A stretch of 64,000 nucleotides of DNA from JAAYDF01 sp964511155. GTDB taxonomy: Bacteria > Planctomycetota > Phycisphaerae > UBA1845 > PWPN01. The notes beneath the pieces were generated by a model, which saw nothing but the letters and a program-made list of their open reading frames with translations, ran no database searches and was not told the origin of the DNA. Below, piece after piece: positions 16,718-26,041 of the stretch (position 1 is its first letter; the number at the start of each line of letters is the position of its first letter). Both the position numbers and the translations under genes were made by a program. The stretch covers positions 1 to 64,000 of the forward strand of contig CAZEEJ010000004.1 in NCBI GenBank assembly GCA_964511155.1. Direction: 5' to 3'.

Positions 16718-18157
16718 ATGGCAGGCACGAGATGGACCCGACGGCAATTGATGCAGAATGGAGTGGTCGGCGTTGCGGCGCTGGCGACGGCCGGCCTGCC
16801 CAAGGCCGCCCGCGGAGCGCTGGGGGCCAACGAGCGTATCCGCGTCGCGGTGGCCGGTATCAACGGCCGCGGCTCAGCACACATCAACGGATTCGCGGGC
16901 CTGGAGAACGTCGAGATCGCCTATCTGATCGATCCGGACCGCCGCCTCTTCGACAAGCGCATCAAGCAGGTGCAGGAAAAGGGCGGCAGGGCGCCCCGGG
17001 TGGTCCAGGACCTGCGCCAGGCCCTCGAGGACAAGAACGTCCACGTGCTTTCGGTCGCGGCGCAGAACCATTGGCATTCGCTGATGACCATCTGGGCCTG
17101 CCAGGCGGGCAAGGATGTGTACGTCGAAAAACCGCTGAGCCACGACGTGCACGAGGGCCGTATCGCCGTCGAGGCAGCCCGCAAGTACAACCGCATCGTC
17201 CAGCACGGCACCCAGAGCCGCAGTAGCGGCGGTTTGGCCAACGTCATGGCGGTCATCCGGTCGGGGCAACTGGGCAAGCTGCTGGTCGCCCGCGGGCTGT
17301 GCTACAAGAAGCGCGACAGTATCGGCGTCAAGTCGCCCACCCTGCCGCCGCCGGAGGTGGACTTCAACCTCTGGCTCGGGCCGGCCGCGAACAGGCCCTA
17401 CCACGAGAACCTCGTCCACTACAACTGGCACTGGTTCTGGGACTTCGGCAACGGCGACATCGGTAACCAGGGCGTCCACGAGATGGACATCGCCCGATGG
17501 GGGATCGAGGGAGCGACCCTTCCGCGAAGCGTCATCAGCCTGGGCGGGCGGTTCGGCTACGAGGACCAGGGCCAGACCGCCAACACCCAGATCGCCGTCA
17601 TGGACTTCGGGCAGACCCAGTTGATCTTCGAAGTCCGCGGCCTCAAGACCGACCGCTACATGGACACCGGCGTGGGCAACATCTTCCACCTGGAAGGTGG
17701 TACAATCGTCGGCCAGAAGCTCTACCCGGCGGGCAGCAACGAAGCCGCCCCCCTGCCGAAGGTGGACGACTCTCGTGGACCGGGATCAGGCCCCTTCGAA
17801 AACTTCATCGCCGCCGTCCGCAGCCGCAAGGTCAACGACCTCAACGCCGACGTGCTCGAGGGCCACTACTCCAGCGCTCTGTGCCACTTGGCCAATATCT
17901 CCTATCGGCTCGGCGAGGAAGTCCCGTTCGAGCCGCGCACCGGGGCCTTCGGTGACAACCAGGACGCCTACGAGACCCTCGCGCGGATGCAGGACCACCT
18001 CAAGGGCAACGGACTGAACCTCGAAGCGCTCAAGTACCGGCTCGGGCGCAAGATCGAGGTGGACGCCAAGGCAGAGAAGATCACCAACGACGCCGAGGCC
18101 GACCGCATGCTCACCGGCAGTTACCGACAGCCGTTCGTGGTGCCTGAGACGATATGA
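16718..18157 (+). CDS. Exported Gfo/Idh/MocA-family oxidoreductase
   Basis: 479 residues. The start at 16718 has an AGAGGAGG site and gives a twin-arginine-like leader (TRWTRRQLMQNGVVGVAALA). The NAD-binding Rossmann motif VAVAGINGRGSAHINGF follows, then the conserved EKPLSHDVHEG segment and a C-terminal domain of the Bacteroidetes/Planctomycete type (NWHWFWDFGNGDIGNQGVHE). Such enzymes oxidise or epimerise sugars; Tat export suggests a folded NAD-bound periplasmic form. It overlaps the next gene by four bases (ATGA). Confidence 0.92.
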   Translation: MAGTRWTRRQLMQNGVVGVAALATAGLPKAARGALGANERIRVAVAGINGRGSAHINGFAGLENVEIAYLIDPDRRLFDKRIKQVQEKGGRAPRVVQDLRQALEDKNVHVLSVAAQNHWHSLMTIWACQAGKDVYVEKPLSHDVHEGRIAVEAARKYNRIVQHGTQSRSSGGLANVMAVIRSGQLGKLLVARGLCYKKRDSIGVKSPTLPPPEVDFNLWLGPAANRPYHENLVHYNWHWFWDFGNGDIGNQGVHEMDIARWGIEGATLPRSVISLGGRFGYEDQGQTANTQIAVMDFGQTQLIFEVRGLKTDRYMDTGVGNIFHLEGGTIVGQKLYPAGSNEAAPLPKVDDSRGPGSGPFENFIAAVRSRKVNDLNADVLEGHYSSALCHLANISYRLGEEVPFEPRTGAFGDNQDAYETLARMQDHLKGNGLNLEALKYRLGRKIEVDAKAEKITNDAEADRMLTGSYRQPFVVPETI

Positions 18158-18891
18158 CCACAGTTGACGCCGCTGTGCCGTTTTCGTGGCGCCTGGCATG
18201 GGCTCTGGGGGCCGGCTGCCTCGTGGCCCTGCCCGTCGGATGGCTGCTGGCCACGCTGGTCCTGTTGCCGTTCTTCCTCGGGCTGTTCTTTTGCATGTTG
18301 CTGGGCCTGCTGGTCGGGGCCGTCATCTTCCGCATCGCCGCCCCGACCATGCCCATCGCCCGGCCCGCGCTGTGGGCGGCGGGATTACTCGTCACCGCCC
18401 TCGTCTGCTTCGTGAGTCTGGTCGGCGAATACTACAACGTGCGCGGCTACGATCTCCCGGTGCCCGGGGCCGGCGGATGGAGCCGCCACTCGGTCGATGG
18501 CGATGCCACGACCTGCGTGCGGGAGTCCTTTCCGCATCAATCCTTCGGGCCCGAGCAGGTCGCCCGACTGCGATCCGAAACCCGCGAGAACTTCCTGAAG
18601 CTGCTGGCCACGCACTATCCGCCGGGCGGCCTCCTGGGCTTTGCCCGCTGGAGTCTGAGCGGTCAACCGCTCGATTGCCCACGGGTTTTCAGCCCGCACA
18701 CCGAGTCGCTGGCTCCCAAGCAGGGCGGCGTCAAGTGGGTGATCCGGCTGGTGCTGGCCTTCGTTCTGACGGCCGGAGCGATCCTGTCGCAGGTGCTCGG
18801 CCTGGCCCGCATACCACGGGCACCCGGCACCGATGATCCTGCCGAAACCGAGCCCCAACCCGACGCGGAGGCTCGGAAAATCGCCCCCTGA
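18154..18891 (+). CDS. Integral membrane hypothetical protein
   Basis: 245 residues, four-base overlap with the Gfo/Idh gene. Hydrophobic segments near residues 10-35, 38-60, 68-88 and 190-212 predict about four membrane helices, with a loop of about 100 residues between the third and fourth (VPGAGGWSRHSVDGDATTCV; FGPEQVARLRSETRENFLKL). The C-terminus is acidic. Not recognised. Coupling suggests it is co-expressed with the oxidoreductase. Confidence 0.75.
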   Translation: MTTVDAAVPFSWRLAWALGAGCLVALPVGWLLATLVLLPFFLGLFFCMLLGLLVGAVIFRIAAPTMPIARPALWAAGLLVTALVCFVSLVGEYYNVRGYDLPVPGAGGWSRHSVDGDATTCVRESFPHQSFGPEQVARLRSETRENFLKLLATHYPPGGLLGFARWSLSGQPLDCPRVFSPHTESLAPKQGGVKWVIRLVLAFVLTAGAILSQVLGLARIPRAPGTDDPAETEPQPDAEARKIAP

Positions 18892-18948
18892 TCCGCCTTT
18901 GCAGGCTCCGCGGATTCGCATACACTTACGATGTAGCAGAAACCCACG

Positions 18949-19040
18949 GGGTGCCACCCGTGGGCTTGGAGTTGCGAGCAGCCCACGGGTTGCAAAGCCC
19001 ACGGGTTGCAAAGCCCACGGGTTGCAACCCGTGGGCTCGG
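18949..19040. repeat. Three 16-bp tandem repeats in a hairpin upstream of the Sua5 gene
   Basis: GCCCACGGGTTGCAAA occurs at 18981, 18997 and 19013 (last copy diverges at the end). The outer parts CCCACGGG...CCCGTGGG pair, so the whole stretch can fold. It ends about 18 bp before the preferred start codon at 19058. Confidence 0.85.
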
Positions 19041-19057
19041 CCCGCACATGCGAGGTG

Positions 19058-20191
19058 ATGTACCGCCATATGCCCGCCGCGATCCACAAGCTCGACCCGA
19101 TCGACACCCACGCGGATGCGATCCGCGAGGGGGTAGCCTGCCTTGCCGCCGGCGGGCTGGTCATCTTCCCGACCGAGACCGTTTACGGGGTCGGAGCCAA
19201 CGCTGCCGACCCGCGGGCGCTGGCCCGCCTTCGCGAGGTCAAAGGCCGGGCGGAGACCAAGCCGTTCACCGTGCACATCGGCTCACGCTCGGCCGTGGGA
19301 CGGTTCGTGCCGGACCTGTCTGGCGTCGGCCGCCGCCTGGTCGAGAAGGCGTGGCCAGGCCCCCTGACCCTCGTGTTTCAGGTGCCCGAACCCGGCGCGG
19401 CGCCCGTTATTCGCGACACCTCCACCACGCACATCGAGGCCATGTATCACGAGGGCACCATCGGCATCCGCTGCCCGGATGATACCGTCGCCGCTCAACT
19501 GCTCAGTGGCTGCACCTTCCCGGTGGTCGCCGCCAGCGCGAATCCTGTCGGCGAGCCCCCCCCGGTCGACGGCGACCAGGCCCGGGAAGCACTCGGCGGA
19601 CACGTGGACCTGGTCCTCGACGCCGGCCGATGCCGTTACGGCAAGGCTTCCACCATCGTGCGCGTGAACCACAACGGCTGCGAAGTCCTCCGCGAAGGCG
19701 TATTCGACGCCCGGACCATCCGCCGCCTGGCCCGCTTGAACTTTCTGCTCGTCTGCTCCGGAAACACCTGCCGAAGTGCCATGGGCGAAGCCATTCTCAG
19801 ACGCCTCCTGGCCGAACGGCTCGGCTGCGAAGAAGCCGCCCTCGCGGAGCGTGGCTATCACGTCGAGTCCGCCGGCACGATGGCCTCCCCGGGAGCACCC
19901 GCCTCCGTCGGAGCCGTCGCCGCCCTGATGGGCCGAGGCATCGACCTCGCCCGCCACCGCTCCACCCCGCTGACCCTTGAAGCCCTGCACCGTGCGGACT
20001 ACATTCTCGCCATGACCGCCGGCCACCGCAGCAGCGTCGGGGCCCTCCTGCCCGCCGCCCTGGATCGCTGCCGACTGGTCGATGAAACCGACGTCGAGGA
20101 TCCCATGGGCGGCGACGCGGCAACCTATACACAATGCGCCCAACGCATCGAGCGAGCCCTGCGGCGCCAACTGGAGGAGATACCACTTTGA
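19058..20191 (+). CDS. Fusion: Sua5/YrdC threonylcarbamoyl-AMP synthase + LMW phosphatase (arginine-phosphatase-like)
   Basis: 377 residues. Residues about 10-222 are a YrdC/Sua5 domain (GGLVIFPTETVYGVGANAAD; KGRAETKPF; SANPVGEPPPVDG), which makes threonylcarbamoyl-AMP for the t6A37 tRNA modification. Residues about 226-377 are a low-molecular-weight phosphatase: P-loop VCSGNTCRSAMGE with Cys233 and Arg239, general acid Asp348 in VEDPMGG. Thr237 matches the Thr that gives arginine-phosphatase specificity to Bacillus YwlE; tyrosine-type enzymes usually have Ile there. The stop overlaps the rpiB start. In Bacillus subtilis, ywlC, ywlE and rpiB are neighbours, so this is a fused version of a known cluster. 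Start uncertain (19058 or 19070). Confidence 0.92.
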   Translation: MYRHMPAAIHKLDPIDTHADAIREGVACLAAGGLVIFPTETVYGVGANAADPRALARLREVKGRAETKPFTVHIGSRSAVGRFVPDLSGVGRRLVEKAWPGPLTLVFQVPEPGAAPVIRDTSTTHIEAMYHEGTIGIRCPDDTVAAQLLSGCTFPVVAASANPVGEPPPVDGDQAREALGGHVDLVLDAGRCRYGKASTIVRVNHNGCEVLREGVFDARTIRRLARLNFLLVCSGNTCRSAMGEAILRRLLAERLGCEEAALAERGYHVESAGTMASPGAPASVGAVAALMGRGIDLARHRSTPLTLEALHRADYILAMTAGHRSSVGALLPAALDRCRLVDETDVEDPMGGDAATYTQCAQRIERALRRQLEEIPL

Positions 20192-20673
20192 AGAAAATCG
20201 CCCTCGGAGCCGACCACCGGGGCTACCAGGCCAAGGAGAAGGTCAAGACCCTGCTCGCATCCATGGGCTACGAGGTCCTGGACTTCGGGACCGACTCGCC
20301 CAATAGCTTCGACTACCCGGATGCGGCCTACCCGGCCTGTCAGGCAGTCGTCGCCGGTGAAGCCATCTGCGGAATCCTGATGTGCGGCACGGGAATCGGC
20401 ATGTCCATCACCGCCAACAAGGTGCGGGGCATCCGTGCGGCCGTGTGCCACGACGAGGTCACCACCGAGCTGTCCCGCCGTCACAACGATGCCAACGTCC
20501 TCTGCCTGCCCGCGGACCTGATCGGCGAGGAACTCACCCGCCGCATTGTCGATGTCTGGCTGAAGGCCCGGTTCGAGGGCGGCCGGCACGAACGCCGCCT
20601 CCGCAAGATCTCCGACATCGAGGGCGACCAGGGCACCTGTTCGCCCCCGGATCAGCCCGAGGAGGGTTCGTGA
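20188..20673 (+). CDS. rpiB: Ribose-5-phosphate isomerase B
   Basis: 161 residues from a TTG start (GGAGGAGA seven bases upstream) that overlaps the previous stop as TTGA. It interconverts ribose 5-phosphate and ribulose 5-phosphate in the pentose phosphate pathway. IALGADHRGYQAKE and CGILMCGTGIGMSITANK (active-site Cys) are characteristic, as is RAAVCHDEVTTELSRRHNDA. The C-terminus has about 15 extra polar residues. Co-translated with the Sua5-phosphatase fusion. Confidence 0.95.
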   Translation: MKKIALGADHRGYQAKEKVKTLLASMGYEVLDFGTDSPNSFDYPDAAYPACQAVVAGEAICGILMCGTGIGMSITANKVRGIRAAVCHDEVTTELSRRHNDANVLCLPADLIGEELTRRIVDVWLKARFEGGRHERRLRKISDIEGDQGTCSPPDQPEEGS

Positions 20674-20795
20674 CTTTCAGGCAGGGTTCGGGAGCCGTGA
20701 CCAGGATTCGGAAGCCGTGACGCGGCCGGTGCGAAGCCGCAAGCGGCCGCACTGCGTCAAGCGCAGTGGCCCACGCCCCCACCCCCGCTCAGTAC

Positions 20796-20978
20796 CCCCC
20801 AGTTGCATTCTGCGACCGGGGGGAATGGAGAATGAGGAATGGAGAATTGAGAAAAAGCCGCCTTCTATGCCTGCCGCCCCACCTCACCACCAGTGAGGTT
20901 CACCGGCTGTCCACGGGAGACACGGTTTCTCACTTCTCACTTCTCACTTTTTCCGCGTTGCGCAATGCAATGTTGGGG
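20796..20978. repeat. Repeat family F, copy 2
   Basis: The left end CCCCCCAGTTGCATTC, the purine stretch GGAATGGAGAATGAGGAATG, the pyrimidine stretch TTTCTCACTTCTCACTTCTC and the right end GCAATGCAATGTTGGGG match copy 1 at 8037-8217. It occupies most of the gap 20674-20997. Confidence 0.85.
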
Positions 20979-20997
20979 AGTACTCAGTACTCATCAC

Positions 20998-22032
20998 TCA
21001 CAACTGAATGACCACCCGCGCATCGGTACAGGCACTCTCTTTCTCAGCCAGCGCGATCGCAACCGAATGCCGGCTCTCCTCGGGCGTACTCCGCGTGGGT
21101 CGTTCGTTCCGCTCGATACAGCCCAGAAAGTAGTCGATCTCGTTGAAGTACCCGTCGCCGCCCGGGGGCATCTCCGGCGTTTCCGGCTGCTGGCCCGACC
21201 GATAGAGGGTCACCGGCTTCCCCGAGGACAGATCCCAGAGTATGGCCGCCTGCTCGAAAACGGCGGTATAGCCCATGTTGAAGCCGAAGCCGGTCGGCAG
21301 GTCCCAGCATCCCTCGAGTTGCACCACCGGTGTACCGGCGTAGTGCCACAGAGCATGCACACGGTCGGCGGCTCCGTTCGGCAGAATGCAGGCCTGGGCC
21401 GTGACGGCTTGGGGTGGACCGAGCAGGCCGAGCACGTAGTCCACGTCGTGCACGTGCAGGTCGAGGATCGCCCCGCCGCTCAACTCGGGGTTTAACGCCC
21501 AACTGTTCAGCGAGTAAGCAGGCGCCTCCGCCTGCCGTCGCAGATGCAACGCCTGCAGGGCACCGAAACGCTGGTCCGTAATCGCCTTCGCGAGGTAGAC
21601 GTACTCCGGCCAGAAGCGAATGCACTGGGCGATCATGAACCGGCCCGGCGCCCCGTCCGCAGCCACGAGCATCTCGTCACAATCCGCGAGGTTCAGTGCC
21701 ATGGGCTTCTCGCAGAGCACGTGTTTCCCCGCGCGCAACGCGGCGGTGACGATCTCGCGATGCGTGAACGTGGGCGTGCAGATATCCACCAGCTCGACTC
21801 GCGGGTCGGCCACCAGATCCTGCCATGCGGTATAGGGTTTGATACTCCCCAGATCCCGCTTGGTACCCTGGGCATCCCCCAGATTCCCGCCGACCTTCGA
21901 CCAGTCCCCTGCCCTCCGGTCGGCATCCTTGTCGCACAGGGCCACGACCTGAGCCCGGCCGCTCAGCTTCTCATACTGGTTGAAGTGATTCCGCCCAATG
22001 AATCCCGCACCGATCAGCCCCACTCGGATCAT
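20998..22032 (-). CDS. Gfo/Idh/MocA-family oxidoreductase (cytoplasmic)
   Basis: 344 residues with a GGGAGGAAAG site before the ATG at 22032. Starts MIRVGLIGAGFIGRNHF (Rossmann), contains HVLCEKPMALNLADCDEML and the GFO C-terminal GGAILDLHVHDVDYVLGLLG (catalytic-type His residues). No signal peptide, unlike the exported relative at 16718. A likely sugar or inositol dehydrogenase; substrate unknown. Confidence 0.93.
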   Translation of the reverse strand: MIRVGLIGAGFIGRNHFNQYEKLSGRAQVVALCDKDADRRAGDWSKVGGNLGDAQGTKRDLGSIKPYTAWQDLVADPRVELVDICTPTFTHREIVTAALRAGKHVLCEKPMALNLADCDEMLVAADGAPGRFMIAQCIRFWPEYVYLAKAITDQRFGALQALHLRRQAEAPAYSLNSWALNPELSGGAILDLHVHDVDYVLGLLGPPQAVTAQACILPNGAADRVHALWHYAGTPVVQLEGCWDLPTGFGFNMGYTAVFEQAAILWDLSSGKPVTLYRSGQQPETPEMPPGGDGYFNEIDYFLGCIERNERPTRSTPEESRHSVAIALAEKESACTDARVVIQL

Positions 22033-22055
22033 AAACTTTCCTCCCGTATGGCGGT

Positions 22056-22137
22056 GTGCCACCGCTCCTCGAGCCGTTCGCGGTGTGCCACCGCTCTTTG
22101 AGCAGTGCGCCGTGTGCAACCGCTCTTTGAGCAGTGC
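22056..22137. repeat. Three hairpin B units in tandem, 29-bp period
   Basis: Copies at 22056, 22085 and 22114 of GTGCCACCGCTCTTTGAGCAGTGC-type hairpins; the first is degenerate (CTCCTCGAGCCGTTC). Immediately upstream of the Gfo/Idh start at 22032. Confidence 0.85.
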
Positions 22138-22232
22138 GAACGCGTGCAACGCCCCCGTCTCTCGGACCCTTGGGCGGCCCGGGGAGCGCGGCCACCATGA
22201 CGCAACCATTCCGCCGGACATCGTACACTGGT

Positions 22233-22370
22233 GGGTGGCCCATTCTTGCGCAGCAAGGGTGGGCTCGCGATGATCGAACGCGTAAGAAAGCCTGCGTGAC
22301 CAAGCAGCCGTTCTGCATTCGTATCATCGCGAGCCCACCCATCGCGTTGCGATGGATGGGCCACCCGCCC
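22233..22370. repeat. Repeat family A, copy 3
   Basis: The ends GGGTGGCCCATTC and GGATGGGCCACCC, and the inner pair GGGTGGGCTCGCGATGAT / ATCATCGCGAGCCCACCC, match copy 1. The 438-bp gene-free stretch 22033-22470 holds this element and the triple hairpin B; nothing else is seen. Confidence 0.9.
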
Positions 22371-22470
22371 TCATACCTGTGGCGCCGGTTCGTAACCGGT
22401 GCTCCCCGGCCACATCGTACACCGGGCGGCAGTCTTGCGGAAGAGCCGACCTCGCGTATCATGGTCGCCC

Positions 22471-25400
22471 ATGATGAGCACCATTACTTTGTTCGCAACC
22501 ATCGGATGCATGACCATGCTGACGGCCGACAATGTGCCCTGGCCCGAACACCCCCGCCCGGACTTCAAACGCGACCCCTGGGTCAACCTCAACGGCCCGT
22601 GGGCCTTCGCATTCGACCCCCAGGACAAGGGCGAAAAGGACCAATGGTTCGTCCCCGGGCGCCACGCGTTTGAGCGTCAGATCGTGGTGCCCTTCCCCTG
22701 GGAGAGTCGGCTCAGCGGCATCGGCGACACGGAGTACAAGGGAGTCGCCTGGTACTCACGGGATGTGACGCTGCCCGACGGGCCGCAGTGGGCCGGCCGC
22801 AACGCCTGGCTGGTCGTCGGGGCCTGCGACTTCGAGGCCAAGGTCTGGGTCAACGGGCAACCCGCCGCCGAGCATGTCGGCGGCTACACCCCCTTCGAGG
22901 TCAATCTCGCCCCCTTCGCCAAACCGGGCGACAAGGTGTCGATCGTCATTCGCGCGGTCGACCGGACCAACGACCAACAGCCGACCGGCAAGCAGATCGG
23001 CTGGTACACCCGAACCAGCGGCATCTGGCAGACCGTCTACCTGGAACCGCGCGGGCCGGGCTTCATCCGGGCCCTCCGCGGCCGCGCCGACATCCACGCC
23101 GGCACAATGTCCTACGAAATCACGACTTCCGAACGACCGGCGGGCCGACTCACCCTGCGCAGTCCCCATGACGCCTTTGCTCCCGTGGAAGTCGCCGTAC
23201 CCGCCGGAACAGCGCCGCTCGTCGGCTCGATCACCGTCAAAGAGCCCAAGCTGTGGTCCCCCGACACGCCGGTACTCTACGACCTCCTCGTGGAACTCGC
23301 CGACGGCGGGGGCCAGGTCACCGATCGCGTCGAAAGCTACTTCGGACTGCGCGAAGTCTCCGTCGGCAAGGCCCCCGGCCGCGATTACCAGTACATCTTG
23401 CTCAACGGCAAGCCCATCTACCTCCTCGGGGCCCTGCACCAGTCCTTCCATCCTGACTCCATCCACCAATACCCCGACGACGCCGTCATGCGCAGCGACT
23501 ACGAGCTCTGCAAACGCGTCGGCCTCAACTTCCTCCGCATCCACATCAAGACCCCCGTCCCCCGCGAACTCTACTGGGCGGACCGGCTCGGCGTGCTCAT
23601 CATGCAGGACATGCCCAACTACTGGGCGCACACGCCCCAGGCCCAGAAGTGGTGGCAGGAGATGGCCGAGGCGGCTATCGAGCGCGACTACAACCACCCC
23701 GCCGTCTTCTCCTGGTGCCTGTTCAACGAGACCTGGGGCATCGGCTCCGGCGGGTACGCGCCCGATCGGCAACAGTGGGTCACCGACATGTACCACTTCG
23801 CCAAGAAACTCGACCCCACCCGTCTTATCGAGGACAACTCGCCCTGCAACTACGACCACGTCATCACCGACATCAACTCCTGGCATTTCTACATCAACGA
23901 TTACGGTGCAGCCCGCACCCACATCCAGGACGTCGTGGACAAGACGTTCCCCGGCTCGACGTTCAACTACATCGGAGGCCACAAACAGACCGACGCCCCG
24001 CTCATCAACAGCGAGTACGGCGGCATCGGGGCCGGCAGCGGCGACATGGACGTAAGCTGGTGTTTCAAGTACCTGACCAACGAACTGCGGCGCCACGACA
24101 AAATCTGCGGGTACATTTACACTGAGCTGTCGGACATCGAGTGGGAGCACAACGGCTTCGTCAATTACGACCGCTCCCCCAAGGAGTTCGGCTACCAGGC
24201 CTGGCACCCGGGCTTCTCGCTCAAGGACCTCAACAACCCCGACTTCGTCGTGCTCGACGCCCCCCCGCTGGTGGACCTGAAGCCCGGCGAAACGCGTTCC
24301 ATCCCCGTGCTCATCAGCCACTTCTCCGGGCGGCAGGCCCGCGATCTGAAACTCTGCTGGCGCGTCGATTGGCAGGACCCCCTGCTGCCCGAGGAGACCG
24401 AAGCCACGCTCAAAAGCTGGTACTGCGAACCGGCCGCCTGGGAGGATTACCGCGTCGTCGACTTCAAACCGCTGGAGGTCCGGGCCGACGAGGTCGCAAC
24501 CCTGGGCGCCCTGCTGGTCGAGCTGCGCGACGGCGATGAAGTCCTGACCCGCAACTACCTGAACCTCCGCGTGGACCACGGCCCCGCCCCGCGGCTTGAG
24601 ATCGACGAACACGGGATGGTGATGCTGCGGTTCGAGCCCGCCGATTTCGCCGTCTGGAGCTTTGGCAACGAAGTCCCCTTCCTGGGCGGTCCTGATCTTC
24701 AGAAGGTCAGCGGTCACGGAGCCGGCGCCGTCGAGTACCACCTTCGGTTGCCGGACGGCCTGCAGACCGACAACGTGGCCGGCCTCGTCCTCATGGCGGA
24801 ACTCTCCAGCAAAGCGGATAAGGAGCGGCTCGACTGGCCCGCCCGTCCGCGGGGACATACCCGCACCCACCACCCGCAAACTGACGGACGCAAGTGGCCC
24901 ACGGACCTCGCCGTCCAGATCAATGGTGTCCCCATCGCCACACAGACCCTCCCGGACGATCCCGCCGACGCCCGCGGCGTGCTGTCGCATCATCGCGGCC
25001 ATCACCCCGGTTCCTATGGCCAACTGTTGACCCTGCTGGCCGAAGGCGACTCGCTCGCCCGGATCATGCGGGCCGCCGAAAGCGACCGGATCCTCCGCGT
25101 GCGGTTCGAAGTCCCCGGATCGAGTACCCGAAGCGGTGGGCTGGCCGTCTTCGGCGAGACCATGGGGCGGTACGCGGTCGAACCGACCTGCCTGCTGGCC
25201 CTTCGTTCGCCGCAGGGTCTCAATGTGGGTGAAGCCTCCGCTCAGCCCGTCGCCGTCAACCGCCTCCGTGACCAGTGGAAAGCCCCCCTGCCCTCCGCCG
25301 AGACGGGCACCCAGGAGTGGCACTACACCACGGACAAACCGCCGGACAACTGGACCCACCCCGACTTCAGCACCGTCACCTGGAAAGCGGGAGCCGGCGG

Positions 25401-25737
25401 CTTTGGCAGCCCCGGAACTCCCGGCGCCATCGTGAAGACCCCATGGCTCACGCCGGAGATCTGGCTCCGTACCGAGGTGTTCATCGAGAACCCCGATGCC
25501 ATCCGCAGCGCCCACTGGCGGCTCCACCACGACGAGGACGTGGTCATCTACCTCAACGGCCAGAAGGTGCAGGAACGCAAGGGCCACACCCAGCACTACG
25601 TCACCGTGCCCCTGAGCCCGGAGGCCCGCAAGGCCCTGCGTTCCGGACGCAACGTCGTAGCCGTCCACTGCCGCCAGACCGGCGGAGGACAGAACATCGA
25701 CGTCGGCATCCGCCTCCTGCTCCACGCCGACCGCTGA
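22471..25737 (+). CDS. Secreted glycoside hydrolase family 2 protein
   Basis: 1088 residues. GH2 sugar-binding domain (RQIVVPFPWESRLSGIG; WLVVGACDFEAKVWVNGQPA), immunoglobulin-like domain, then a TIM barrel with acid/base Glu420 in FSWCLFNETWG and nucleophile Glu515 in INSEYGGIG. The remainder (about 600-1088) is two or three beta domains, the last with WRLHHDEDVVIYLNGQKVQE, a carbohydrate-binding-like fold. The N-terminus has only a weak signal sequence (ITLFATIGCMTML). Predicted beta-galactosidase or beta-glucuronidase; no clear ribosome site. Confidence 0.92.
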   Translation: MMSTITLFATIGCMTMLTADNVPWPEHPRPDFKRDPWVNLNGPWAFAFDPQDKGEKDQWFVPGRHAFERQIVVPFPWESRLSGIGDTEYKGVAWYSRDVTLPDGPQWAGRNAWLVVGACDFEAKVWVNGQPAAEHVGGYTPFEVNLAPFAKPGDKVSIVIRAVDRTNDQQPTGKQIGWYTRTSGIWQTVYLEPRGPGFIRALRGRADIHAGTMSYEITTSERPAGRLTLRSPHDAFAPVEVAVPAGTAPLVGSITVKEPKLWSPDTPVLYDLLVELADGGGQVTDRVESYFGLREVSVGKAPGRDYQYILLNGKPIYLLGALHQSFHPDSIHQYPDDAVMRSDYELCKRVGLNFLRIHIKTPVPRELYWADRLGVLIMQDMPNYWAHTPQAQKWWQEMAEAAIERDYNHPAVFSWCLFNETWGIGSGGYAPDRQQWVTDMYHFAKKLDPTRLIEDNSPCNYDHVITDINSWHFYINDYGAARTHIQDVVDKTFPGSTFNYIGGHKQTDAPLINSEYGGIGAGSGDMDVSWCFKYLTNELRRHDKICGYIYTELSDIEWEHNGFVNYDRSPKEFGYQAWHPGFSLKDLNNPDFVVLDAPPLVDLKPGETRSIPVLISHFSGRQARDLKLCWRVDWQDPLLPEETEATLKSWYCEPAAWEDYRVVDFKPLEVRADEVATLGALLVELRDGDEVLTRNYLNLRVDHGPAPRLEIDEHGMVMLRFEPADFAVWSFGNEVPFLGGPDLQKVSGHGAGAVEYHLRLPDGLQTDNVAGLVLMAELSSKADKERLDWPARPRGHTRTHHPQTDGRKWPTDLAVQINGVPIATQTLPDDPADARGVLSHHRGHHPGSYGQLLTLLAEGDSLARIMRAAESDRILRVRFEVPGSSTRSGGLAVFGETMGRYAVEPTCLLALRSPQGLNVGEASAQPVAVNRLRDQWKAPLPSAETGTQEWHYTTDKPPDNWTHPDFSTVTWKAGAGGFGSPGTPGAIVKTPWLTPEIWLRTEVFIENPDAIRSAHWRLHHDEDVVIYLNGQKVQERKGHTQHYVTVPLSPEARKALRSGRNVVAVHCRQTGGGQNIDVGIRLLLHADR

Positions 25738-25739
25738 CG

Positions 25740-25859
25740 AGTCGGGAATCGGGGGTCGGAGGTCGGGGCTCGGGGATCGGGGGTCGGGGCGACCGGCCGC
25801 TTGCGGCTTCGCACGGCCGCGTGCAGGTCCCCCGTGTGCCACTGCTCTTGGAGCAGTGC
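25740..25859. repeat. GGGGATC array followed by C+B composite repeat
   Basis: 25740-25796 is a G-rich run of GGGGATC/GGGGGTC-type units. 25797-25835 is CCGCTTGCGGCTTCGCACGG and a GCGTGCAGGTCCCC tail (unit C), and 25836-25859 is hairpin B. The same order (G array, unit C, hairpin B) recurs at 27928-28014 and 28794-28900. Confidence 0.85.
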
Positions 25860-26041
25860 CGAACGCGCGTCACGCCCCGTTGCCCCCGGAACCGGCGGCC
25901 TCGAAAACCGCTCCCCGGTGGGCTATAGTCTCTTTGTATCGCAGTCTCTTTGTACCGCGGCATGTACCCGATGCGACGCCGCTTTGCGGCTTCGCACGGG
26001 ACTGGAAAACATCCGCCTTCGGATAGCAAGGGAGTCCACTC

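Noticed and set aside
22056..22137. Triple 29-bp-period repeat as a CRISPR array.
   Set aside because: Repeats touch each other with no unique spacers and no cas genes nearby.
22756..25842. A very long open frame antisense to the GH2 gene.
   Set aside because: Composition-driven open frame in GC-rich DNA; no domain or ribosome site, and the sense gene has clear catalytic motifs.
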